A DNA stretch of 12,745 nt, from the NCBI GenBank assembly GCA_903829855.1, contig CAIKRN010000225.1:1-12745 (forward strand). Reading direction: 5' to 3'. Source of the stretch: an uncultured Opitutia bacterium (GTDB lineage Bacteria; Verrucomicrobiota; Verrucomicrobiia; Opitutales; UBA953). Positions 1-7,013 of this stretch are shown in pieces. The notes under the pieces were generated by a model. That model was not told the origin of the DNA. It was given only the letters and a program-made list of their open reading frames with translations, and ran no database searches. The position numbers and the translations under genes are program-made. The stretch's first letter is position 1. Every line of letters starts with the position of its first letter.

Positions 1-156
1 ATGGCGGTCAAAGACGTCACGACCATCTACGACCTGCATGCCACCATGCTGCACCTGCTCGGCCTGGATCATGAACGCCTCAGCTTCTACAACAACGGGG
101 TCGAACGCCGCCTCACCGACGTCCACGGCCACGTCATCAAGCCCATTCTGGCCTAA
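1..156 (+). CDS. DUF1501 family protein, C-terminal fragment
   Basis: Frame 1 is open from the first base to a TAA at 154-156 and encodes 51 residues; the gene begins upstream of the window, so the ATG at position 1 is probably internal. The peptide has the typical end of DUF1501 proteins: a YDLHATMLHLLGLDHERL segment followed by RLTDVHGHVIKPILA. DUF1501 proteins are exported, sulfatase-fold-like proteins of Planctomycetota and Verrucomicrobiota. They are usually encoded directly after a PSCyt/PSD1 (DUF1549/DUF1553) cytochrome-like gene, so such a gene is expected just upstream. The function of the family is not established. The family call is strong because the C-terminal motif is distinctive; only the N-terminal part is unseen. 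Confidence 0.88.
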   Translation: MAVKDVTTIYDLHATMLHLLGLDHERLSFYNNGVERRLTDVHGHVIKPILA

Positions 157-162
157 GCGCCG

Positions 163-185
163 CCCGCAATATTGCGGGATATTTT
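163..185 (+). terminator. Perfect palindrome after DUF1501 gene, possible weak terminator
   Basis: Seven bases after the DUF1501 stop lies a perfect 16-base palindrome, CCCGCAATATTGCGGG (163-178), followed by ATATTTT (179-185). As RNA it could fold into a 6-bp stem with a 4-base loop followed by a short U-rich run, as in an intrinsic terminator. The U-run is weak, and the dyad could equally be a protein-binding site. It marks a plausible boundary between the DUF1501 unit and the next operon. Confidence 0.4.
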
Positions 186-191
186 GGGAAC

Positions 192-221
192 TTGCCCGCC
201 GCCGCGAGGGTCACATAAATA
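192..221 (+). promoter_or_regulatory. Candidate sigma-70-like promoter for the downstream operon
   Basis: In the 111-base gap before the start at 268, TTGCCC (192-197) and TAAATA (216-221) are separated by 18 bases, resembling -35 and -10 boxes. The position, just after the palindrome and about 45 bases before the start codon, is sensible. Both boxes are only partial matches to the E. coli consensus and the organism's own consensus is unknown, so this is a weak call. Confidence 0.25.
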
Positions 222-267
222 CCTCGGCGACCACCCCCCTTCGCCCCTCCCTTTTTTGTCACCCAAA

Positions 268-2730
268 ATGTCTCTTCGCCGTCACCTTTCCCCGGCCTGC
301 GTGCTCATTACCCTGAGCCTTGGCTTCACGACCGCCGTCCGTGCGGCGGAACCCTACGAAGCCTTCATTGAGAAGCACTGCGTCCGTTGCCACGGACAGG
401 ATAAACAGAAAGGCGACCTGCGTTTCGATAAGCTTTCGCGCGACTTCAAACTGGGCGCCGACACCCATCATTGGGCCGAGGCCATGGAAAACGTGAACAG
501 CGGCGAGATGCCACCGAAGAAGGACAAGGAGCCCAAGCCGACCCAGGCCGAGATCGCCGCCTTCGTCGCGAGCCTGGACGGAGCCCTGAAGGAAGGCCGC
601 GCTTCCCGGATGGCGGCACGTCCGTCGGTGACCCATTATCGCCTGAGCCGTAAGGAATACCAGAACACGGTCTACGACCTGCTGGGGGCGCGCTATAATC
701 CCGCCATTCCAGGTGGACTGAATGAAGATTCCCTCTGGCACGGCTACGATCGCATCGGCTCCATGCTGTCGCTTTCGCCCTCGCACGTGGATCGCTATTA
801 TCGTGCCGCCGACACCGTCCTCGACCGCAGCTTCCCCACGAAATCGAGCGAAGCCCGCAAGGTTCGTAAGACGGCCGAGGAGATGGGTTACGGTGACAAG
901 AATTCCATGAAGTCCATCCAGGAGTCGCTGGATAGATTCGGCATCAAGCGCCCACTGCGTTACCTCCTCTACCCAGGTCGCGTCCCGACGGCCCTCTCCC
1001 CTCAGTGGTTCGGCAAAACTGGCCCGGAACACAGCGGGCTCTACCGCATGCGCATCCAAGCTAGCGGCATTCGTCCACTGGGCGGCCAGCCTGCCCATTT
1101 GAGCATCGGCAAAGAGACCGGCGAAGAAACCGTGTCCGGCCTCATTGAATTCGATATCAACGCACCGGAAGACAGCCCGAAAGTCTACGAGTTCGAGGTC
1201 TTCCTCGATATGCCTTCGAGCCTCAACTTCGCCGTCGTGGCCACGGAAGGCGTGGACCGCCGAGCCGGTGCCGCCTTCCGCAATGCCCTGACCAGCGGAC
1301 CCGCCTATATCTTCACGCATAGCAGCGAAACGCGGACCCTGAACGCCAACGCCCCGCAGATGTTCGATGACAAAGGCCACAGCATTTTCTCTACGGTACT
1401 CGTCGATTGGATCGAATGGGAAGGCCCCCTGGAAACCAAAGCAGAAAAATCACGTCGCGAGGGCTTAATGCCTCCGGACAACGCCACACCTGAAGTGGTA
1501 GCGCAGTACCTGCAGCGCTTTGCCGAACGGGCCTGGCGTCGTCCCGTTCAGAACCATGAATTGGAAGAGTATCTTAAAACTTACCGTTCGGAACGCACCG
1601 CCGGCGAGAAGGTGGCCGAGGCCTACCGTGCCGCCCTGCAAGGCGTCCTCACCTCGCGCAATTTCATCTACCTCGTCGAAGGCGAGCCGAAAGCCCGAGA
1701 ACAGCTCACCGATTACGAACTCGCCTCGCGCGTCTCGTATTTCCTCTGGAGCTCGATGCCGGATGACGGCCTCTTCACCGCCGCCAAAGGAAATACCCTC
1801 AAAGGCGAGGCACTGAAGAAGGAAATCGACCGCATGCTCGCCGACCCCCGCACCAGCCGCTTCGTCGATGACTTCTCCCGCCAGTGGCTCCAATTAAACC
1901 GCGTGGGCATGTTCCCGCCGGACAAGAAGCTCTTCCCTAATTACGACCCATGGCTAGAGACGAGCATGCGCGGGGAAGTCGTCGAATATTTCCGCGAGAT
2001 GTTCGGGAAAAACCAACCCGTGGAAGGCTTCATCCATTCCGACTGGACCATGGCGAACTCTCGCCTCTGCGATTTCTACGGCCTACCCGAGCCCAAGACG
2101 GAAGGTTTCCAGCGCGTCTCGCTCAAACCTGAAGACCATCGGGGCGGCCTGCTCACCATGGGCGCCGTCCTCGGCCTCACCTCTGACGGCACCCGTCACC
2201 GCCCAATTCACCGCGGCGTCTGGCTGAGCGACGCAATCCTGGGCAAGACGCCCCCCTCGCCCCCAGCGAATGTCCCGGCGATTGAACCCAGCACGGCCCA
2301 AAACCCCAAGGCCTCCCTGCGCGACAAACTTGCGGTTCACTCCAAGAATCCGAATTGCGCCGCCTGCCACGCCAAGATCGACCCCTTGGGCTTTGCCTGG
2401 GATAACTATGACGCCATCGGCCAGTGGCGTACCGTCGAGAAGGTCCCTGCAGGCCTCGGTGCTGACCCAGCCATCAATCCGGCTGGCACGATGCCCGATG
2501 GTCGTGCCTTCCAGGATTCCAACGCCTTCAAACAGTTGCTGATTGCCGACCGCGACGCCGTCGCCCGGGCCTTCATCGAACACCTCTGCACCTACGCCCT
2601 CCGCCGCGTGCTCACCTTTGACGACCGCGAAGACATCAAAGCTATCGCCGCCGAAGCGAAGAAGAACGATTATCGTATCAAGGATATCGTGAAAGCCGTA
2701 GCCACATCCGAACTCCTTCAGAAACGCTGA
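268..2730 (+). CDS. Secreted PSCyt1/DUF1587/DUF1595/DUF1592/DUF1588/DUF1585 cytochrome-like protein
   Basis: This 820-residue exported protein has the planctomycete-type cytochrome architecture. I chose the ATG at 268 because it begins a clean signal peptide (RR at 4-5, hydrophobic core, VRA-A cleavage near residue 26); the frame extends upstream to 172, but that extension is proline-rich and lacks signal character. In order: PSCyt1 with heme motif CVRCH at 38-42; DUF1587 from about 125 (RLSRKEYQNTVYDLLG); a poorly conserved central region; DUF1595 near 410-470 (AWRRP at 422-426); DUF1592 near 480-610 (FLWSS at 492-496); DUF1588 near 630-730 with a second motif CAACH at 697-701, then KIDPLGFAWDNYDAIGQWR; and DUF1585 to the C-terminus. 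Family members are thought to bind heme c in the periplasm; no substrate is established. The next gene encodes the usual DUF1552 partner. No Shine-Dalgarno motif precedes the start. The architecture call is strong, the biochemical role unknown. Confidence 0.92.
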   Translation: MSLRRHLSPACVLITLSLGFTTAVRAAEPYEAFIEKHCVRCHGQDKQKGDLRFDKLSRDFKLGADTHHWAEAMENVNSGEMPPKKDKEPKPTQAEIAAFVASLDGALKEGRASRMAARPSVTHYRLSRKEYQNTVYDLLGARYNPAIPGGLNEDSLWHGYDRIGSMLSLSPSHVDRYYRAADTVLDRSFPTKSSEARKVRKTAEEMGYGDKNSMKSIQESLDRFGIKRPLRYLLYPGRVPTALSPQWFGKTGPEHSGLYRMRIQASGIRPLGGQPAHLSIGKETGEETVSGLIEFDINAPEDSPKVYEFEVFLDMPSSLNFAVVATEGVDRRAGAAFRNALTSGPAYIFTHSSETRTLNANAPQMFDDKGHSIFSTVLVDWIEWEGPLETKAEKSRREGLMPPDNATPEVVAQYLQRFAERAWRRPVQNHELEEYLKTYRSERTAGEKVAEAYRAALQGVLTSRNFIYLVEGEPKAREQLTDYELASRVSYFLWSSMPDDGLFTAAKGNTLKGEALKKEIDRMLADPRTSRFVDDFSRQWLQLNRVGMFPPDKKLFPNYDPWLETSMRGEVVEYFREMFGKNQPVEGFIHSDWTMANSRLCDFYGLPEPKTEGFQRVSLKPEDHRGGLLTMGAVLGLTSDGTRHRPIHRGVWLSDAILGKTPPSPPANVPAIEPSTAQNPKASLRDKLAVHSKNPNCAACHAKIDPLGFAWDNYDAIGQWRTVEKVPAGLGADPAINPAGTMPDGRAFQDSNAFKQLLIADRDAVARAFIEHLCTYALRRVLTFDDREDIKAIAAEAKKNDYRIKDIVKAVATSELLQKR

Positions 2731-2732
2731 GT

Positions 2733-2823
2733 GATGTTCCTCGTTCATTGTTCATAGTTCATAGTTCCACGTCCCCGGCCAAAGAACCAAGCACCAAGCA
2801 CGAAGAACGAAGAACCAAGAACT
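2733..2823. repeat. GTTC/GAAC inverted-repeat element, copy 1 (intergenic)
   Basis: Most of the 136-base gap between the cytochrome-like and DUF1552 genes is a degenerate repeat element. The left arm (about 2736-2768) repeats GTTC-type units (GTTCCTC, GTTCATT, GTTCATA twice). A GC-rich centre (ACGTCCCCGGCC) follows. The right arm (about 2781-2822) repeats the complementary type (GAACCAAGCACCAAGCAC, then a perfect GAACCAAGAAC at 2812-2822). The arms are imperfectly complementary and could form a long, bulged RNA or DNA hairpin. This copy is not part of the DUF1552 coding sequence, which starts 44 bases later after an A-rich stretch. It shares unit sequence and arm order with copies 2-5. Confidence 0.8.
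2734..2757 (+). other. Short reading frame MFLVHCS-stop, signal-peptide-like remnant
   Basis: An ATG three bases after the upstream stop opens a 7-codon frame, MFLVHCS, ending at TAG. It closely resembles the first residues of the first paralogue downstream (MMFLVRCSWL, start 4225), which is encoded by another copy of the same repeat. It may be a decayed signal-peptide start, or a minimal upstream frame that lets ribosomes re-initiate. Translation is not shown. Confidence 0.3.
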
Positions 2824-2866
2824 TTATTTAACTAAGACCCCCCTTTAACCAAAAACCAAAACAAAC

Positions 2867-4225
2867 ATGTCCAACTACCTATCCCAGTCCTGGTTGATCA
2901 ATCGGCGCCATGCCCTTCAGGCCATGGGCACACTCGTCTCCCTCCCCCTACTGGAGTGCATGATTCCGCTCCGGGCGAAGGAGAGCGCCACCGCCACCCC
3001 CAAGCGCAGTGCGTTCATCTACCTCGCCAACGGCGTCCACTCGCTCAACTACCAGATCACGAAGCCGGGTGCGGATTATCAATTCTCCCGCTCCCTCTCC
3101 CCGCTGGAGAAGCACCGTCAGGTCATCACCCCGATCAGCGGCTTGCACCACCCGGGCAATCTCGGCTGGCACCACAATTGCATCAGCACCTGGTTGACGG
3201 GTGGCAAACTCGGCCCCACGGACCGCAACACGATCTCCGTGGACCAAAAGATGGCCGAAATCACGGCGCAGCATACGCGCATCAGTTCACTGGAGGTCGC
3301 GCTTACCGATGTCTCCCTGGCCTGGACCGCCGACGGCGTCCGCCTCCCCGCCATGCGCCGTTGCAGTGAAATCTTCGCCTCCATGTTTGAAGAGCCGAAG
3401 AACGGTAAGACGGCCCAACGCCGCGAACTCCGCCGCAAGGGCAGCGTCCTCGACGCCAACCTCGAAGAAGTCCGCCAACTCGAGAAGAAAATGGGCACCG
3501 AAGACAAAGGCCGCATGGATCAATACCTCACCTCCGTCCGCGAAGCGGAAATCCGCACCCGCCGTGCCGATGCCTGGCTCGACACGCCGCTGCCTTCCGT
3601 CTCGGAATCCGACCGCAAGCGCACCAATCGCGACATCGCCGACACCAAGGCCGGTGACTATTTCCGCACGGTCTACGACATCATGGTGCTCGCCTTTCAG
3701 ACGGACGTGACGCGCGTCGCTACCTTCAGCATGGGTGGCGAAGGGAATGCCTTCGCCATTCCGGAAATCGGCATCACCGAATCCCGCCACCAACTCAGCC
3801 ACCACGGAGGCGACCCCGGCTACATGGAGAAGCTCACGAAATACGACACCTTCGCCATCGAGCAATTCAGCTACTTCCTCACCCGCCTCGCCGAAACTAA
3901 AGACTTCAGCGGCAAGCCCCTACTCGGCTCGACGATGTCCCTCTTCGGCAGCGGCATGTCCTACGGCCACAGCCACGGCAATGCCAACCTCCCGCTGGTG
4001 CTCGCCGGCGGCTCCGATCTCGGCCTGAAGCACGGCACCCACCTCGACTACAATCAAGGACACTTCTCGGGCTACCAGCTCGATAAGCCCTCCCAGCATT
4101 ACGGCCTCTGCAGCCGCCCTGCAAACACCGACGCCCACATGAGCAACTTGTTGCTCCTGATGGCCCAGCGCATGGGCGTGGAAATCGACCGTTTCGGCGA
4201 CAGCAACAAGGTCGTCTCGCTCTAA
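2867..4225 (+). CDS. DUF1552 family exported protein
   Basis: This 452-residue protein belongs to DUF1552, the family regularly encoded next to DUF1592/DUF1588 cytochrome-like proteins. The N-terminus contains INRRHALQAMGTLVSLPLLE, with twin arginines at 13-14 before a hydrophobic stretch. This matches the Tat-like leader of the family and implies export of a folded protein. The body shows family features: SAFIYLANGVHS, a GLHHPGNLGWHHN segment rich in histidine, the charged segment around RTRRADAWLDTPLP, then ATFSMGGEGNAF, ESRHQLSHHGGDP and a C-terminal LFGSGMSYGHSHGNANLPLVLAGG. The many conserved histidines and aspartates suggest metal binding, but no activity is established. The start at 2867 has no Shine-Dalgarno motif; the leader is CA-rich (ACCAAAACAAAC). 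The stop overlaps the next start by one base (TAATG), so the next gene is probably translationally coupled. Confidence 0.9.
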   Translation: MSNYLSQSWLINRRHALQAMGTLVSLPLLECMIPLRAKESATATPKRSAFIYLANGVHSLNYQITKPGADYQFSRSLSPLEKHRQVITPISGLHHPGNLGWHHNCISTWLTGGKLGPTDRNTISVDQKMAEITAQHTRISSLEVALTDVSLAWTADGVRLPAMRRCSEIFASMFEEPKNGKTAQRRELRRKGSVLDANLEEVRQLEKKMGTEDKGRMDQYLTSVREAEIRTRRADAWLDTPLPSVSESDRKRTNRDIADTKAGDYFRTVYDIMVLAFQTDVTRVATFSMGGEGNAFAIPEIGITESRHQLSHHGGDPGYMEKLTKYDTFAIEQFSYFLTRLAETKDFSGKPLLGSTMSLFGSGMSYGHSHGNANLPLVLAGGSDLGLKHGTHLDYNQGHFSGYQLDKPSQHYGLCSRPANTDAHMSNLLLLMAQRMGVEIDRFGDSNKVVSL

Positions 4226-5523
4226 TGATGTTCTTGGTTCGTTGTTCTTGGTTAAAGACGTTCGTTGTTCTTGGTTCCTTGTTCTTGGTTGCTGGCTCCT
4301 TGAATGTTGCGGGCTTTGCGGCCAACGAAGAACCAAGAACGAAGAACCAAGAACAAGTTGCCGTTCCTTTTCGTCCCGAGAACGGCAAGTTCCCTCCGCT
4401 CGACAAATCGGTAGCTTACCGGGGTGAGTTAGTGTTCGTGGATCACGCCACCCGGCGCGGCAGCCTCCGCGTAGAATTTAAGAGTGAGTTCTTCCGGAGC
4501 CCACCGACCCCGTTCGCCATGCTCCCCTACGGCATGGTTCGCTATCACGGCGCCCCCGCGGACCTTCGAGATATCCCGCTCGGGACGATTATGAATATTC
4601 GGGCCTTCCTTCCGCCCGACCCGAAGAACTCCTCAGTGGTGACCACGCCAAACCATTGGTACCCCCTGCCCCTCGAGAATCACGCCATCCTCATCGAGGA
4701 CGAACCTAGCCTCTGCCTACGCGAAGGAAAAACCTGGAAGCTCAAAGAGGTCGATCTTCAGAATAACCAAGGGATAGTCCTCGCCACCCGCGACTCCCAG
4801 GACGCTGCGGCCGCCAAGGACCCCGAAGAAAAGCTGACCATCGATTCGACTACCCGCTTCTGGCGCGGCCGCGAAAGCCTCAGCCTCGCGGACCTAGTCG
4901 CCGAAGGCACTTGGCCCGCCAGCGGTAAAAAATCCCTCGGCGGCCAGTCCGCCCTCCTCGGCCTCATCTGGAAGCCGTGCCCGGATGGTATCTTCGTCCG
5001 CTACCACATCTCGGACGTCTGGCTGGACGACAAGGCGACGCAACGCGCTATCCAGAGCCAAACCGAAGTGCATATGAGCTTAATCCGTAGCCGCTGGATG
5101 CCCGCCTTTGTGGACAAAGTGGAATACGGAAAATTCGGTCGGGCCACGGTCACCGTTACACTGTTCGGAGGCATGGATCCATCCCTCTACGCCGACTTCA
5201 AGAAAGATGGCACGGGAGCCATCAACGGGGCGGAAAACACTTTGAAGCATGCCGGCGGCTCCTATGGCCCTGCGCACATGGCATCGAAGGGCACCATCCT
5301 GGAAGTCATCAAGACCCCTGGCGTAGCCCCGATGGGCAGCAGCGGCATCCAAGTTCGCTTTGAGACCGATTTGATCATCGAAGGCATTCGCCCCGGGCGA
5401 GTCGTCCGTATCCGCCCCTCAGGCTGGCCGAACGTCTACATTCCGCGCGAAGAGTTTTTAGGCGAAGGCTCGAAGATAGAAGACCGCTTCCCGAGACCTG
5501 ACATCTTTCCTATATACCGATGA
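4225..5523 (+). CDS. Secreted protein of unknown tandem family, paralogue 1
   Basis: I do not recognise this 432-residue family; it is the first of four tandem paralogues. The start overlaps the DUF1552 stop (TAATG); a second ATG at 4228 is equally possible. Residues 1-32 form a signal peptide (FVVLGSLFLVAGSL core, GFA-A cleavage near 32) encoded largely by the left arm of a repeat element; residues 34-44 (NEEPRTKNQEQ) are encoded by the right arm. The mature part has three conserved blocks: about 65-135 (VFVDHATRRGSLRV at 70-83, PFAMLPYG, ADLRDIPLGT), about 165-255 (WKLKEVDL, WRGRESLSLADLVAEG, SGKKSL) and about 290-420 (RWMP at 290-293, EYGKFGRATVTVTLFGGMDP, RFETDLIIEGIRP). It has no predicted transmembrane segment after the leader. 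Beta-rich, G/V/D-rich blocks suggest a series of small barrel or OB-like domains, which is inference. It is probably a periplasmic or extracellular protein. Confidence 0.85.
   Translation: MMFLVRCSWLKTFVVLGSLFLVAGSLNVAGFAANEEPRTKNQEQVAVPFRPENGKFPPLDKSVAYRGELVFVDHATRRGSLRVEFKSEFFRSPPTPFAMLPYGMVRYHGAPADLRDIPLGTIMNIRAFLPPDPKNSSVVTTPNHWYPLPLENHAILIEDEPSLCLREGKTWKLKEVDLQNNQGIVLATRDSQDAAAAKDPEEKLTIDSTTRFWRGRESLSLADLVAEGTWPASGKKSLGGQSALLGLIWKPCPDGIFVRYHISDVWLDDKATQRAIQSQTEVHMSLIRSRWMPAFVDKVEYGKFGRATVTVTLFGGMDPSLYADFKKDGTGAINGAENTLKHAGGSYGPAHMASKGTILEVIKTPGVAPMGSSGIQVRFETDLIIEGIRPGRVVRIRPSGWPNVYIPREEFLGEGSKIEDRFPRPDIFPIYR
4228..4357. repeat. GTTC/GAAC inverted-repeat element, copy 2 (encodes signal peptide of paralogue 1)
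   Basis: The left arm carries GTTCTTGGTTC at 4230-4240 and 4267-4277, and GTTCTTGGTT at 4244-4253 and 4281-4290. The right arm carries GAACCAAGAAC at 4330-4340 and 4344-4354. A perfect 13-base inverted repeat pairs CTTGTTCTTGGTT (4278-4290) with AACCAAGAACAAG (4345-4357) across 54 bases. In the reading frame the left arm gives FLVRCSW and VVLGSLFLV (hydrophobic), the centre gives the AGFAA cleavage region, and the right arm gives EEPRTKNQEQ. The element therefore lies wholly inside the translated leader. Confidence 0.85.
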
Positions 5524-6857
5524 AAATATTCTTGGTTCTTCGTTCTTCGTTCGTGGCACAACGTTCTTGGTTCTTCGTTCTTTGTTCTTCGTTGATGGTT
5601 GCTAGCGCTTTTGCCGCCAACGAAGCACCAGGAACCAAGAACAAGGAACAGGTAGCGGAAATCTACCGCCCGCAGGCGGGGAAGTTTCCGGACCTTGAAA
5701 AAGCCCACGCCTACCGGGGCGAACTCATCTTCGTAGACCACGCCAACCGTCGAGGAAGCATCCGCGTAGCAGGCGAAGGCATGTTCCGTCGCAATGATCC
5801 GCACCCCTTCGCGATGCTGCCCTACGGCATAATTCGCTATCACGGCGCGCCGGCTGACCTCCGGGACATCCCGCTCGGGACCATGATGCACGTGCTCGCC
5901 TACCTCCCACCCGACCCGAGGATTTCCGCCGTACCGGTCTTGCCTGAAAATAACAAGGAGAAGGACGCTGGCCACTATCGTGGTGCGGGCGTGTTTCCCG
6001 CCGAGAACCATGTCCTCCTCATCGAAGATGAAGCCAGTTACTGCCTGCGCGAGGGCAAAGCCTGGAAACTCAAAGAAGTGGAGCTGCAGTCGAGCAACCA
6101 AGGCATGATCCTAGCCACCCTTGAAGCAAAGCAAAGCGGCGACGGCAAAGCGACCGAACAAAAGCTGACCTTCGACGGCGCGCTCCGCATCTGGCGCGGC
6201 CGCGAATGCCTGACCATCGCCGAGTTGATCGCCGAAGGCGCTTGGCCAGCCAGCGGCAAGAAATCCCTGAACGCCCAATCCGTCCTCCTCGGGCTGACGT
6301 GGAAGCCAACCCCGGATGGCATCTTCCAGCGCTTCCACATTTCGGATATCTGGCTAGACGATGCCTCCATCCAACGTGCCGCCAAAAACCAGACCGAGAC
6401 CCACACGGCTTTAATTCGCGGCCGCTGGATGCCCGCGTTTGTAGATACCGTGGAATACGGAAAATTCGGTCGCGCGACCGTGACCGTGACCTTGTTCGGC
6501 GGGATGGACCCTTCCCTTTACGCGGATTTTAATAAGGACAGCCCCGTCCTGATCAACGGGGCCGAGAATACGCTGAAGCACGACGGGGGGCACTATGGCC
6601 CTGGCCACCTAGCCTCTCGCGGCACCATCCTAGGCGTCGTCAAGACTCCCGGGACCGCGCCGATGGGCAGCAGTGGCATCCAAGTGCGCTTTGAGACCGA
6701 TCTGATCATCGAAGGTATTCGTCCCGGACGAGTCGTTCGCATCCATCCCAAGGGATGGCCGGATGTCGTGCTCCCTCGCGAAGAATATTTGGGCGACGGC
6801 CCCCGGCAAGAAGACCGCTTCCCGAGCCCAGCGATCTTCCCGAAATATAATCTATGA
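5520..6857 (+). CDS. Secreted protein of unknown tandem family, paralogue 2
   Basis: This 445-residue paralogue, the longest of the four, starts at an ATG that overlaps the previous stop (ATGA), so coupled translation is likely. Its leader (residues 1-32: FLVLRSSF, FFVLCSSLMVASAFA-A) is unusually long for a signal peptide, with arginines at 8 and 15, because it is encoded by a long repeat arm; the mature N-terminus is NEAPGTKNKEQ. The same three blocks follow: FVDHANRRGSIRV, HPFAMLPYG and ADLRDIPLGT; then WKLKEVELQ, WRGRECLTIAELIAEG; then RWMPAFVDTVEYGKFGRATVTVTLFGG and RFETDLIIEGIRP. Relative to paralogue 1 it has an insertion after PPDPRISAVPVLP (an NNKEKDAGHYRGAG-like segment), which it shares with paralogue 4. 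The C-terminal third is nearly identical to paralogue 1 in protein, but many codons differ at third positions. Function unknown; secretion well supported. Confidence 0.85.
   Translation: MKIFLVLRSSFVAQRSWFFVLCSSLMVASAFAANEAPGTKNKEQVAEIYRPQAGKFPDLEKAHAYRGELIFVDHANRRGSIRVAGEGMFRRNDPHPFAMLPYGIIRYHGAPADLRDIPLGTMMHVLAYLPPDPRISAVPVLPENNKEKDAGHYRGAGVFPAENHVLLIEDEASYCLREGKAWKLKEVELQSSNQGMILATLEAKQSGDGKATEQKLTFDGALRIWRGRECLTIAELIAEGAWPASGKKSLNAQSVLLGLTWKPTPDGIFQRFHISDIWLDDASIQRAAKNQTETHTALIRGRWMPAFVDTVEYGKFGRATVTVTLFGGMDPSLYADFNKDSPVLINGAENTLKHDGGHYGPGHLASRGTILGVVKTPGTAPMGSSGIQVRFETDLIIEGIRPGRVVRIHPKGWPDVVLPREEYLGDGPRQEDRFPSPAIFPKYNL
5524..5651. repeat. GTTC/GAAC inverted-repeat element, copy 3 (encodes signal peptide of paralogue 2)
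   Basis: The left arm includes TTCTTGGTTC at 5529-5538, several TTCTTCGTTC units, GTTCTTGGTTC at 5563-5573 and CTTCGTTG at 5587-5594. The right arm begins with CAACGAAG (5618-5625) and contains GAACCAAGAAC at 5632-5642. Thus CTTCGTTG/CAACGAAG forms an inner 8-bp stem around a 23-base centre, and the GTTCTTGGTTC/GAACCAAGAAC pair forms an outer 11-bp stem. The centre encodes MVASAFAA, including the signal-peptidase site; the right arm encodes the NEAPGTKNKEQ linker. Confidence 0.85.
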
Positions 6858-6883
6858 AGACGGTCTTCATTCTTTGTTCTTAG
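6854..6883 (+). other. Short reading frame MKTVFILCS-stop, likely relic start of paralogue 3
   Basis: An ATG overlapping the paralogue 2 stop (ATGA, as at the 1/2 junction) opens a 9-codon frame, MKTVFILCS, ending at TAG. Sequence and position match the signal-peptide start of paralogues 1 and 2, but the frame ends early and is not that of the downstream gene (start 6915). It looks like the original coupled start, broken by mutation or slippage in the repeat. It could still act by termination and re-initiation. Not shown to be translated. Confidence 0.4.
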
Positions 6884-7013
6884 TGCCTAGTTCTTTGTTC
6901 ATCGTTCATCGCTCATGGCATACCGTTCATCGTTCTTGATTCTTTGCTCTTCGTTGATGCTTGTTTGTGTCTTTGCCGCCAACGAAGCACCAGGAACCAA
7001 GAACCAAGAACTT
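6863..7013. repeat. GTTC/GAAC inverted-repeat element, copy 4 (spans junction and signal peptide of paralogue 3)
   Basis: The left arm runs across the gap and into the coding sequence with units such as TTTGTTCTTAGTGCCTAGTTC, GTTCATC (twice) and CGTTCTTGATTC. The centre (about 6950-6980) encodes the end of the leader. The right arm starts CAACGAAG and contains overlapping GAACCAAGAAC copies at 6994-7004 and 7001-7011. The upstream part is closely similar to that of copy 5, including a TTAGTGC(C/T)TAGTTC segment not seen in copies 1-3. Confidence 0.8.

Noticed and set aside
38..316. A 92-codon plus-strand frame across the DUF1501 end and the following gap
   Set aside because: It overlaps the real DUF1501 C-terminus in another frame and continues through non-coding DNA; composition is Ser/Thr/Pro-rich without motifs.
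259..1380. A 373-codon minus-strand frame opposite the cytochrome-like gene
   Set aside because: It is a shadow of a GC-rich gene: the plus strand has a full domain series and two CxxCH motifs, while the minus-strand peptide shows no family motif.
2083..2748. A 221-codon minus-strand frame over the end of the cytochrome-like gene
   Set aside because: It is antisense to the conserved DUF1588/DUF1585 region, with low-complexity composition and no recognisable domain.
3906..4406. Minus-strand frames over the DUF1552/paralogue 1 junction, with peptides rich in KNKEPRTTN and NQEQRTKN
   Set aside because: They arise because the repeat arms read similarly in both directions (GAAC units give N/E/P/R/T/K). 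No start signal or domain supports a gene.
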